From Antedon mediterranea (Eukaryota; Echinodermata; Crinoidea; Comatulida; Antedonidae), in NCBI RefSeq assembly GCF_964355755.1, contig NC_092672.1:372001-436000 (forward strand): 64,000 nucleotides of DNA, given 5' to 3'. Under the pieces are notes generated by a model. That model saw only the letters and a list, made by a program, of their open reading frames with translations, was not told where the DNA came from and ran no database searches. Positions 23,098-35,500 of the stretch are shown one piece after another. A program made the position numbers and the translations under genes. The number at the start of each line of letters is the position of its first letter. Position 1 is the first letter of the stretch.

Positions 23098-23400
23098 GTA
23101 TCCGGATATTCACCCCCTGGACATTTACCCCCCGGACAACTACCCCCCGGACAACCACCACCTGGACCACTACCCCCTTAGGACAACTACCCCTTTAGGA
23201 CAACTACCTCCCGGACAAATACCCTCCGGACAACTACCCCCTTAGGACAACAACCCCCTTAGGACAACTACCCCCTGGACAACTACCCCCCGGACAATTA
23301 CCCCCTAGGAACAATTACCCCCCGGACAATTACCCCCCGGACAATTACCCCCCGGACAATTACCACCCAGAAAACTATCCCTTTAGAACACCCTAACCAC
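23098..23400 (+). repeat. C-rich 'ggacaactacccccc' minisatellite
   Basis: About 20 degenerate units of 13-18 bp, 'ggacaactacccccc' with 'cttag' variants. It is inverted relative to the G-rich array at 24520-24815. Confidence 0.9.
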
Positions 23401-24033
23401 CCAGACCATTCAACAACCTGACTCTGCAACTATTAATTAATAACTATATTTTAATTCGTTACTTTGACGAATTACTATTCATTATTGTAAACAAAAGTAA
23501 AAGATTGAACATAAATATAGCCTGGTGGTATAAACTGAAGATTGTCACACATGATCATAGGATAGTCGAACGTATTATATAGTACTCCATGTATTTACTG
23601 TAAAGACTGGGTTCGCTAATAATAATAATAATTTTTGCGTCAGGACAATGCTTCGATAACCACTGGTCTTAAAAGAATTAATTTTTGTCTCAAATTTGTC
23701 ATATATGTATTTTTGTACACTTGAAGAATAATATCACTTTTGATATTTGACCTCAATGTTCACTCACCGAATAAACGTCGATCTTTAAATAAATTCCCCT
23801 CAAATAAACGGTGACCATGTCACTCCTATGAAACATCATATGGAATAATCGGCGTCTATTTCCATTAGATTATACCCCCTCCCATTGAATAAACAACTTT
23901 CTTCCAATAAATGTCCACCTAAAAACCACCTAAACAATAAACAGCCCAGGCCATTTTTTCAATAAATACGGTACTTTAAATCTAGCACATCTAGGGTCTA
24001 GCGTGCTGTTAAACAGAATAATCGGTTAAAAAC

Positions 24034-24459
24034 GGGTGTTTCGAAACTAGAGACCCGAGACCAGAGACCAGAGACCCGAGACCCAATACGAAAAGGGAGA
24101 CCTAAATATAGGAAAAGGGAGACCCATGTACGAAAAGGGAGACCCCACTATACGAAAAGGGAGACCCCACTATACGAAAAGGGAGACCCTAATATACGAA
24201 AAGGGAGACCTAAATATACGAAAAGGGAGACCAAATATACGAAAAGGGAGACCAAAATATACGAAATGGGAAACCTAAATATACGAAAAGGGAGACCCAC
24301 TATAAGAAAAGGGAGACCCCACTATACGAAAAGAGAGACCACACTATACGAAAAGGGAGACCCTAATATACGAAAAGGGAGACCCAAATATAGGTCTCCC
24401 TTTTCGTATTGGGTCTCGTGTCAGGTCTCTGGTCTCGGGTCTCTAGTTTCGAAACACCC
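24034..24459. mobile_element. Foldback/Mutator-like element with 9-bp target duplication
   Basis: Terminal inverted repeats start GGGTGTTTCGAAACTAGAGA and end with the reverse complement. GTTAAAAAC is found immediately outside on both sides (24025-24033 and 24460-24468), a 9-bp target-site duplication. The interior is a tandem repeat of 'tatacgaaaagggagaccc' (about 16 units), so the open frame through it is an artefact. No transposase. Target duplications of 8-11 bp are typical of Mutator-like elements; that classification is inference. Confidence 0.75.
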
Positions 24460-24519
24460 GTTAAAAACAGATGATTTCATTTTTACAGAAACCGGTCCTA
24501 TATTATATTTGTCTACTTT

Positions 24520-24815
24520 TGGATTGGGGGGGGGGGGGGTAGTTGACCGGGGGGTAGTTGACCGGGGGTAGTTGACCGGGGGTAGTTGACCGGGGGGTAG
24601 TTGACCGGGGGGTAGTTATCCTAAGGGGGTAGTTGTCCTAAGGGGGTGGTTGTCCGGGGGGTAGTTGTCCGGGGGGTTGTTATCCTAAGGGGGTAGTTGT
24701 CCTAAGGGGGTAGTTGTCCGGGGGGTAGTTGTCCGGGGGTAGTTGTCCTAAGGGGGTAGTTGTCCGGGTGGTAAACATCCGGGGGGTAACTGTCTAGGGG
24801 GTAGGTGTCCTAGAA
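24520..24815 (+). repeat. G-rich 'gggggtagttgtcc' minisatellite
   Basis: Units such as 'ggggggtagttgtcctaa', the mirror (reverse-complement) counterpart of the array at 23098-23400; starts with a 10-G run. Strong G-quadruplex potential on the plus strand. Confidence 0.9.
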
Positions 24816-25834
24816 CCCTCCCAACCCATAATCCCTCAGTGGCAGTTTTCAAATGTAGTTTAAAACATTCCAAATAAAGTTTCGGTCATGGTGATAGGCC
24901 TACATGCACATCCCCACCCCAAACTCCCATCCGCTTCCCAGGGATGATTAAATACTTTAAAAGTTTCCAACCACAATTCTGGTGTAAGCAAAATCCCCAC
25001 TCTCTCCTGAAACCAAACTCCCAAACCCTATCTCCCAACCCCACTCTCCCACAATGTACGTTTTTTTCCTTGGAGGATTGGTGATGTAGTTGAACACAGT
25101 AACAGTAAACAACATGTGTATGTTCACACAGGTATGGATGTCTGTAATGAGGCAATCCAAGAGACCAATAAATAGCTGGATATGGTTAAAGTACTTTGCT
25201 AAATGTGTAATTGAATAGGTGTCATATTGTTTAATGAATAAAATATGTATATCTATATCTATATTTCACCAAACGCCTTGCTGAGGATAATTCAAATACT
25301 GTAAAACTTTTGTAGTATAATTTTACAATTCGATAGCCTACAACCCCGAGCCCTAGCAAAAATGACATCACAAACCACCACACAAAAACCACCCCCCCCC
25401 CCTCCACCCATTCCACAAAAACCCCAGGAGTCGGGGGAATTTTTTTAAATGTAGTTTAAAACCTTCCGGGTACAATTGCCATCATTTTGATACCCCATAC
25501 CTATGGTTACGTGCAGAAACAGAAATTTGTATAACGAACAAACATCGAAAGTGGGGGTTTTGACCACATTTTGGTTCCTAACTTGGATCCTAGGTGGCGG
25601 ATGATGTTGAAATGTAGCTTAGAACATTCCCGGTACAATTGCGGTCATTTTGATACCCCATATGTAAGATTATGTGCAGTAACAAAAATGTGTATAACGA
25701 ACAAACAAACAAACAGACAGACAAACTCTCTCACTTATAATATAGATACCATTATTATTATTATCGAGAGCTGCACTGGGGGTGAAAGAACTGTATGGCT
25801 TATTCACTGACCGTCAGTGGTTCTAGAGCTGCAT

Positions 25835-27545
25835 TTAAACAACACGGACCAGAAATACGGGATGGAAATGATAAAATGGTTGTCACTCACGGCGACTGAT
25901 AAAAAATAAGGGATGGAAATTACCCAGAGAATGGGTTGAAAACGGCGAGTGATACACAATAAAGGATGGAAATTGCCCATAGAAACCAGTTTTGTCGAAA
26001 AATAAAAGGTTCGAAATTTGGCCATTTTTAACAAAATCCCTGTACTATACTGCCCCGTCATGAAAGAACGACTCAACTGCATAAAGCAAAGTTTTGAGAT
26101 AATCAACAAAACGTGTTCTTGTTTTAACTCTTCACGTGTGTTGATAATATTATTTTGATTAGCATAATAAACATGCGCAGAGGCGACTAATGGGTTCTGC
26201 GCATGTTAATTGTGCTATAACCAGTTTTATCGAAAAATAAAAAGGTCGAAAGGCCATTTAAAAAAAAAATCCCTGTACTGTACAGGGAAATTTTCGAAAA
26301 ATGGCCGATTTTCGACCCTTTTATTTTTTGACATAAATGGTTACTATTGCATAATAAACATGCGCAGAGGCGAATAATGGGTTCTGCATGTCAATTGTGC
26401 TATAGTAACAAGTTTTATCGAAAAATAAAAAGGTAAAAAAGTTGCCCTTTTTTGAAAAATCCCTTTTCGAAAATTGTTTTTCATGTTTCTTGTATTTTAA
26501 CTTTAGTTTTAAGTATTAATAATATTCAATAATAATATCATTACGGTGTTCACATAGTCTCTCCCCGGGGTATTTAATTCTAAATATTCCAGAAATAAAA
26601 TTAATACTCTAATAATAACTACCGGTAACAAGTTTAAGTGAGTATTGAATAAAATAATTATTGACAATTATTCGTAGGCAGTACCAAATTATTTTATGTT
26701 CAAAACAACAACATTACACAGCTTGCTGTGCAATTAACACCATTGTTGTGCACTTGAATGGGTTTCCTATGACATAATAGGTGTTAATATGTCATTTGAG
26801 TTACCGTAGTCTTTGGTGACAATAGTAACACACGCTTGTAATTGAGTGGTATTTTGATTTTTAAATTTCATATTTCTAGTTAAAATGTTGAATATACCAC
26901 AAGGTGTATCATTCCCTAAATAGCCCAAAAAGCTAAAAAAGTGATTTTTGAAAAATGTGTCAGCTGAGTCGTTCTTTCATGACAGGGCAGTATAGTACAG
27001 GGATTTTTTCGAAAATCGCCAAAATATCAGGTTTTTAAAATTCGATTATTATGCGATAATATTGCTATATATGATCATATATTGCATTATCATCTTATAG
27101 TGCCATAGAAACCAGTTTTGTCAAAAAATTAAAGTTTCGAAATTTGACCATTTTTTTAAAAATCCCTGTACTTAGTACAGGGATTTTTTCGAAAATAGCC
27201 AAAATATCAGGTTTTTAAAATTCGATTATTATGCGATAATATTGCTATATATGATCATATATTGCATTATCATCATCTTATAGTGCCATAGAAACCAGTT
27301 TTGTCAAAAAATTAAAGTTTCGAAATTTGACCATTTTTGAAAAAATCCCTGTACTTAGTACAGGGATTTTTTCGAAAATAGCCAAAATATCAGGTTTTTA
27401 AAATTCAATTTATATGCGATAATATTGCTATATATGATCATATATTGCATTATCATCATCTTATAGTGCCATAGAAACCAGTTTTGTCAAAAAATTAAAG
27501 TTTCGAAATTTGGCCATTTTTGAAAAAATCCCTGTACAATGCTGA
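25835..27545. repeat. Nested inverted-repeat cluster around 'ccctgtacagggattttttcg'
   Basis: Three tandem units of about 180 bp start at about 27001, 27181 and 27364, each bounded by the palindromic junction 'ccctgtacttagtacaggg' with 'ttcgaaa' arms. Upstream, a palindrome centred on 'cctgtactgtacagg' lies near 26280, and arms of about 45 bp containing 'gaaagaacgactcaactg' (26036-26080) are inverted at 26961-27003. No coding sequence. Confidence 0.8.
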
Positions 27546-29191
27546 TATACCATGATGTAAAATAATAACAGACAAGTTAGGGTTAGGGTTAAGTTCCTGC
27601 GGCGGAGATAGAAACTAAGACAACATGTACATAATATTATGAAGACATTTTAAACACAATATTTGTTTTTTAGAAATCTTATTGTCATAAAAAACCAGTA
27701 TATTATCAATTTATTATACCTCTAGTCAACTGCTGGTGTGTATACATCTAACTTTGTATACATACGTAACTTCTTCCCCTCCCATTTTCTAACCCACACT
27801 TCATCAATCATGTACCCAAATGATTCCTAATTGGTATTTACAGTTTTTACATTTTACCATTAAATTTAAAGAGTATTTAAGTTCCAGCCTTCTACCACCT
27901 GGTATGACATAATCAATCATTGCTTGATACAAAAAATAAATACATATTTCAATTCAATTCAATTGAAAACCAAAAGTAAAACTATGTATTTTATATTATA
28001 GTAGTTGAATAAGATTGGTTTTTACCTAGTATTAAAACAATCAATAAACATGATTGATAGCAATCACAAGCAATGCTATAAATTATTGGTAAAATTACTT
28101 TCGTTCAATTTCTTCTCGTTGAGATTTAGTGGATACCAACAAAATGTTATTAGATTGTACTTAACAATGCTTACCATTAAACTATGGAATTACTATATGT
28201 ACTGTAAATACGCCTATTGTTAAATCATTTTTTTCTCTAACTTTTATTTTACTCTGGACGCACCTTCATTCAAGAAGTGTGCCACTGTTTCAAAAGTGTA
28301 GCTTCCAAATAAATTATTATTATATTATATCAAAGCGATAAAAAATTAAAAACAATTTTAGTATAAACAATAACCTTACTACAACATTTAAAATGAACCT
28401 CAGTATTTTATGAATAATGGGTTGTAGCTTTATTATGCTTGTTCCAGACAGGCTTTACAATTCCAATAAAATAAATTTACTATACAGTCTATAGAAAATA
28501 TATCCACACTTTAAAATTTAATTTTGTTCAACAAATTACCCATAATATTATATTCACAGACCAGCTGCTCTCTCATCACAAGTATGTCTGTGAAACAACC
28601 CAATATACACAATGATCTAATAAATGCTACATTTTGACAAGTATGTCTGTGAAACAACCCAATATACACAATGATCTAATAAATGCTACATTTTGACAAG
28701 TGTGTCTGTGAAACAACCCAATATACACAATGATCTAATAAATGCTACATTTTGACAAGTATGTCTGTGAAACAACCCAATATACACAATGATCTAATAA
28801 ATGCTACATTTTGACAAGTGTGTCTGTGAAACAACCCAATATACACAATGATCTAATAAATGTTACATTTTGACAATTTAACTAAGAATTAAAACCCAAC
28901 TGTGTGATTAGAAAACTTTAAAAAATTAAATCACTCTTTACTTTGAAAAAATGTTATTTATTTATTATCTTAATGTAACTAGCTTTAGCCTCCTCGTATC
29001 ACAAGGTCATCTTAATGTAACTAGCTTTAGCCTTGTATCACAAGGTCCTTGAGTTTCCTTTTCTCTTATTAAAATGTTTTACTCCTTTTTGTCATGTGTA
29101 TTGTTTTGATGGGATGAATAAAGAGATCAAATAACTAATAAAAGAAAACGTCTTCACTGAGAGCAATAAGATGTCCTAGTATAAATCATAT
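27546..29191 (+). other. Intergenic, no gene seen
   Basis: AT-rich sequence between the repeat island and the 3' end of RILPL. It contains 'ttagggttaggg' (two telomere-like hexamers, 27580), a 59-bp tandem repeat at 28579-28880 and a 37-bp duplication near 28967-29045. Confidence 0.5.
28579..28880 (+). repeat. 59-bp tandem repeat, 5 copies
   Basis: Near-identical units starting 'agtatgtctgtgaaacaacc' at 28581, 28640, 28699 and on at 59-bp steps. Confidence 0.95.
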
Positions 29192-29540
29192 TTATATATA
29201 CCATATAGTCCCTCCTGTGGGTATTGGGACAGCACCAACTTCATCATCTCCACTACTTTCGTCATGTGACGTATCTGGGAGTTCATCTTCAATAACCTTA
29301 CTAACTTGAGGTTTTTTACGTCGCTTAACTTTGCTTTCACCATTTGAGTTATTATTGCTACTGAACTCTGTAAACCCATCAAACCATTCCAAGTCATCCT
29401 CACGTCCGACCCAAGTCAGCTCTGTATTGTTCCTTGGATCTAATGTGTTTGCTCGTGAAGATGTTGGCGATGTGTTAGGACTTGCGAAGAGCAGCTTTTT
29501 CACGTTTGGTGAAACTTTCATTTTTATTACACGTTGGAAT
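29192..29540 (-). CDS. Alternative 3' terminal exon, probably of RILPL
   Basis: Open from a 3' splice site (ggatttaacag|a) to a stop: 116 codons, acidic and Ser-rich, with a basic patch (KVKRRKKPQ) and ELTWVGREDDLEWFDGF. The first base must complete a codon (phase 2), which fits RILPL exon 7 (34206-34156). I do not recognise this C-terminus as a known domain. It could instead be the end of another gene. AATAAATAAA-type signals occur on this strand near 28960. Confidence 0.5.
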
Positions 29541-32500
29541 CTGTTAAATCCAAAAATTAAATTGGAAGACGAAAAAAGACTTGTTATATTTGGGTGGGAT
29601 ATGATTAATTAATGATCCTTGATATTATTAACATAATACCGGTACATAAAATTAAGCATTTACTAAATTATATACACTTATTCTGGAAGACGATATTTAG
29701 TAAACACTTAAGTTGTAATATAAAATTATGAACTATTTTAAACTACATCTCAACATAATGATTTCGCAATGCACCCTTCAAACAATATATATTTTAAACT
29801 AACTGTATATTTCATTTCAAAAAGTTTTTAGCAGAAGCAAAAATTAGTTACTAATTACCAGAAATCAATTATTACTATACTTAGCAAAAATCTGTAATTA
29901 CTTAGCAATGATCATAATAAAATATATTAATTATTATATTTAAGAATACCTTTTACAAACTTTAAAACTATTATACTTGATAATTTTTTTTTTTACAATG
30001 AATGTCCTTAAATGTAAACTACTGAAAAGCCTTAAATGAATGATTTTATGTAAATAAATACAAATCACTGGATTTAGAGTAAATTTTCAAGTTTAAAAAC
30101 TTTAAAATTGAATAACTTTCTTTTTAATATAAAATAATGGCACCAATATTTAGCACAAATTTCTTTGATGAATATATGAATTCAAAATTAATTTTCAATT
30201 TAGAAGGACAATACATCTTACATTCATTCATGTAAAATGGACACACGTTGAAACAATTTTTTTCCAATAAGAAGCAAATTCAATTAAATAAATAAATAAC
30301 TCTATATTACTAAATGAAAATCATCCTTATTTAACCACAGAAAATGTCATTGTCGCTATCCTGGGCTTAATTAAAAAGTGGTTTTTATTTTATTGTATTT
30401 CTAACAATAAAGACATAGACCTCATAAAATCATGTTCAGGTAAAATGCTGTTTTGATGTATATACTGTATATTTCGACAAAACTGGAGTTTTAGTAAAAT
30501 TTTCTTCATAAAAATTTTTTTTTTCATTCCAAATTATTTCCATTACAGTCTAAATGACTTTTCCTCTTGATTCCCTCCTTGATATTTTTTTTTCTTCTAC
30601 TGATTTTTTTCTTTCTTTCATCTGAATATTCTCCACTAGTGCAATACTTGAGGACGCTCGTTCTTCGGTAACATTGCCAATTTCTAAGGATGATTCCGGT
30701 GATGGCTCCGCAAAATGATCTTCTTTAATCTCATTTGCATCATCAATGTCAAAGTTCACAATCTCCCAATCACTTTGTGATCGTCGTGGAGTTGCAGGTG
30801 AGCTACCAGCCGCACTTAGTTCTGATAGCTCCCTCATACTATTGCTTGCATCAAGCATTCCATTAGTCTCTGATGCACCAGGTGTATTTGGTGTTGATCG
30901 TTGTGAAGGAGTTCTAGGTGATTTGGAAGACTTAGACTTTGGAGAAAAAATTAGTTGAAAACTGAAAAATAAAAGAAAATTAGCAAATATATATATATAT
31001 CTATACAACAGCACACAAATTCATGTAAAAAAAAGTGATGCAGTAATTGCATCATGTTATCATGATTAGGTGTTATCATAAGGTGTTAACATTATACTTA
31101 TCATTTTTATCAAGCAGTATCCATTCTTAAATAAAGTATAATTATCAAATATTGTTGTCTGTAAATGTGTTTTAATTATTTGATAAAGTAAAGCTACATT
31201 TACACTTTGTTAAAGTAGCTTAATTTGGTACAATTATGTTAATAAAATAACAAAATATGGACAAAGTGAAATCAAATGAAGTGCAAATTGAACATGTAGT
31301 GAATGAAATACAGACATTTAAATGTAAGTAAAGATGATACACAGTGTTCATGGTATCGGTGCAAATACAGTACTAATTTAATTGTGCAAAGTGTGGTACA
31401 GCTAGACAATTACATTTACTGTACTGTGTATGAAGATTTTAGAAGAATACATTCAGTACATCAATTTTGAAATATGATACCAAATTACATTTGTGTACAA
31501 ATTGTAGTTCACATTATATCAATATAATGTATACTGAAAAAAAAATGCAATTTCATGGATTGTGAGTGTAAGACTTCATATAATTAAGTATTCACTTACC
31601 AGTGTAAGTATAACTAAGCCAAAGCAAATATGTATATTTTGATATTAATTAATTCAGATGTATGCACTGTAAATATATTAATTAATTCAGATGTATGCAC
31701 TGTAAATATATTAATTAATTCAGATGTATGCACTGTAAATATATCTTGAATGAATGAATTGTTTTTTCTAATCTCTCAATTTGTAGTATTATTGTAAAAA
31801 AATTCCTAATTCCAAATAAGCTTCATCATCAACATTGATATATTTTTATGGTTATTACAATATCTAATTTATTTATTTTACTTAATACCATTGTGTGGAT
31901 AAAAACAACCATCAACAATTGGTGCTAATGTATATGTTTTTGTTTAATTTAAGAAGTGTAATAAGTAATGTGTAGTGGTTAACATGCTTGCCTTCCAATC
32001 CCAAGGCCCAGGGTTCAATCCTGACCTAGTGCCAGGGTTGTATCTGACAACTCTTTCAACTATATTCCTTCAGCCTCAAATGATACATTTAAAAATAGTT
32101 TATCTATCCCGTAATTGGCGAGTTACTTGCGTATAAAAAAAAGAAATAAAATAATAATATCCTTGTTCATGCTGTGAAACATTCATAACATACTAGGTTA
32201 TATAAACATGCTTAAATATGTATGCATACAACCTTAAAGCTTGGTTCCCACTAGAACGTAACGCAAGGACGTAAACGCAACGCAAGCGTTTTAACCAATG
32301 ACAAGCGAAGTTATAAAAAGTTAGCAATCACAAGCGAATAAGCCATCGCTTGTGATTGGTCAATTCATTTGCGTTGCGTTACGTCCTTGCGTTGCGTCGC
32401 TAGTGGGAACCACGCTTTCCTTATGAAGGGCTTAGAAGCAATATGGTCTCATTTGGAATTTAGGGACTTCAACTTAGCAATCAATTGTTACTAATTGATA

Positions 32501-35500
32501 TTTTCCAAATTAAAACACTATAAAAAAAGTATGAGGGAGCTTTGAACATATGAGGTCATAATGAAGGTGTACTATGCTCATATGGTGAGTTTGATTTAGA
32601 AATTGTATGATTCAATTCTATGCCTAGATGATGACATGCTCATTTAAGTTGACTTGATGACTTGAAGAAATGACATAAAGCATAATTTACATAAGTCCTA
32701 GATCAGTTCTTTGCAATTTGGTTTATCCAGGTAAGCTAGGCACGACATAGACTAGACCATTTACAAAGCCCTTCATATATCATTTTACTGTAAATAGAAT
32801 TCATTAGTATTTCCATGCTCAAACGAACCTTGAAAGACAATGGTAAATCAGCCAATCGTATTTGATGAAATCCCATCTAAAAATAGTACTACTGAATCTC
32901 ACCTGTATAACTAGTAAATCATAGCATGTATTCACACAACTTAATTAATGCCATGCAATGGTATTTACATAGGTCACATGATCACTTAATGTGCAGAGAG
33001 GCACCCAGGGTATTCAATCTTTTCCAACATCATTTATGTGTTCATTTTTTCTTTTGTTCACATGAAAAAAGAACCCATATAAAGACAATCAAGGTATCAA
33101 GTATCAATTAATGTTTTTATGGTGAAATAAATTGATACCTAATAATTGATTGTCTTTGTACACATGTTCATTGGTGCTGTGTCTACCAATTGGCAAGGAC
33201 AATGTTAAAACATTTTTACAGCAACTGTTTACATTGGATGAATCTAAAAATAATTAAAATTAATTATTAAATTACAAATTTACACCAATGGGATCATGTG
33301 ACAAATTAACACCATTTTTATAAATGATTATTGTCTGGATCTCCATTGAGATCCAGTGATATACCCACAACATTGCCATTTATTCAGTAATATGCCGTTT
33401 GATTTATATTATTGCCACTCAGATTAATACAGTTATACAATCTTGTAAACTAAAGTACATAGATATTGCTTCACATGATCAAAACATAAATATTACATTA
33501 ACATAAAACACAACATTACATCACAACTAAAAACCATACCTCAATAAACCTGTGAAATTACACCACCAATAATTAGGAAAATTATGTAATTTAATATCTA
33601 TTATATTTCAGTACTTTTATTACATTTTCCTTATTTTGAAATCTAAAATCATGTCCGTTGTAAGTTTGTAAGTAAGTTTTCATGTAAGTTTTGAAATACC
33701 AAAAGTGAATTCATGACACTAAATAAATTACTGGTGCCAAATGAAAAACCAATAATTTTCCACATTCCAATTTCAAAATTCTTACAAAACTACTAAGTTT
33801 GTCTATGTTCAATTTGTCCGGAAGTGGTAATTTTCTGGCCTCTAGCTTTACTCTGTGGAAAATACATTATATGTTTTTTTTAAATTGCTTTAAATTTATC
33901 ATTATTTATAATTTAAAAACAAATTTTGTAAGTTGTTTTCATACATTTCAAAATTTATATCAATTTTTTTAAATATTATATTACTATACAAAATATATTA
34001 TTATTTGAAAAAGAAATCAATTTACAGTAAAAAAAAATGTCCAATTTAATATTATTTACATACTTTCCATTAGTAATATCCAATTAATATTAAAACACAA
34101 TTAAAGTTTAGTTTTTAAACAAAATCAGAAAAACACATTAATAATAAAATCTTACAAATTTGAAACTTTAGAAACAGTTTCTGGTTCAAAAAGAGCTCGT
34201 CGAATTCTGAAGGTAAAGAATAACATGAACAGTAAACAAATAGATCAACATATGGTATGACACATTCCGAAGATAAAGCTCTGTCTACACTATCAAACTA
34301 ATTGTGATGTGCCCATATGGACATCATGATGTCATATCACTACCATATTTAAGTATATCACTACCATATTTGGGCACATCACACTTTTCTTGTAGACAGA
34401 GCTTAAAAGCATTCTAATAATTATCCAATATATTAACAACATTTTGATACAATTACAGTGTTTGTTACACATAGCTTACAGTACAAATACATACTTAACA
34501 TTATAATACACCAGTCAACACATAACTACATGCAATTCTGTATTAGTATCTTCAGTAATTATATTAACATACAGTATGGTATTTATTACAATATGACATT
34601 TTTAATTGAAATATATCTAATATTACATAACCCATGTCATTTAACACCTTTTCATAACATTTTTTTTAAAACACAAAATGTATTATATTTCATTAAACCG
34701 TTTAAATAATTAAAAAGTCTTTAACAATAACGTCAAACTTTTAAAAATGTTTTCCTAGTATTTTACCCATGCTACAGAGATGATAATGTGGATAGGAAGG
34801 TAGTAAGTACTAACAGTGTGATTCTAGTATAGTATTATGGGTACATAATGTCAACAATAAAATAATGTAAAATATGATTTATTTATGTCATAAATGAATG
34901 ATATGACACCAGTGATTGATACAATATAAAAAAGGTCAAAGTTGAGAAATTATTTTATAATAATGTCTTAATATTAATAGATGAGTTGTAATTTAATAAA
35001 TATAAATTAAGCTAAAAGCAGCTTAAGTATGTACTTACAATTTCCTGATACCTGAATCTTCAGTTTTTTTAGGTGGGGTTACTTGTTCTGTAGAAAGTAT
35101 AAAGGAATCCTCAACTGGCCTGTGAAAACAACAAATACATTACAATAAACTATCCATTCATTGTTGCTTTACTCAAGTTAAGTTGTACTTAATATTGTTG
35201 CTTTACTCAAGTTAAGTTGTACTTAATTGTTGCTTTACTCAAGTTAAGTTGTACTTAATTGTTGCTTTACTCAAGTTAAGTTGTACTTAATTGTTGCTTT
35301 ACTCAAGTTAAGTTGTACTTAATTGTTGTTTTACTCAAGTTAAGTTGTACTTAATTGTTGCTTTACTCAAGTTAAGTTGTACTTAATTTCATTCAATTCA
35401 TCTTTTATTTCGGAAAAAATAATAAAGTACAAACTTTTCCATAGCTCAAGAACAAATTAGTGTCAACATTATTATAAATATAAATGAAATATATATATAA

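Larger units (their letters stand above)
22562..25760. mobile_element. Composite interspersed-repeat island
   Basis: Begins with 'ttatacccgccccagggcgg' and ends in 'aacaaacaaacaaacagaca' followed by 'cacttataatatagata', a pattern of repeat termini. A module containing 'aaatgtagtttaaaac' and 'ttttgataccccatac', then '...tgtgtataacgaacaaac', is present two to three times (about 24855, 25447 and 25607); 'aataggtgtcatatt' occurs at both 22817 and 25214. I could not find an intact reverse transcriptase or transposase. The class is unknown; the A/C-rich tail resembles the 3' ends of non-LTR elements. Confidence 0.5.

Noticed and set aside
24266-24571. 101-codon open frame rich in RKGRP
   Set aside because: It is a translation of the 'tacgaaaagggagaccc' tandem repeat in the foldback element; no codon bias or homology.
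27578-27594. Telomere-like TTAGGG repeats
   Set aside because: Only two hexamers; not an interstitial telomere array.
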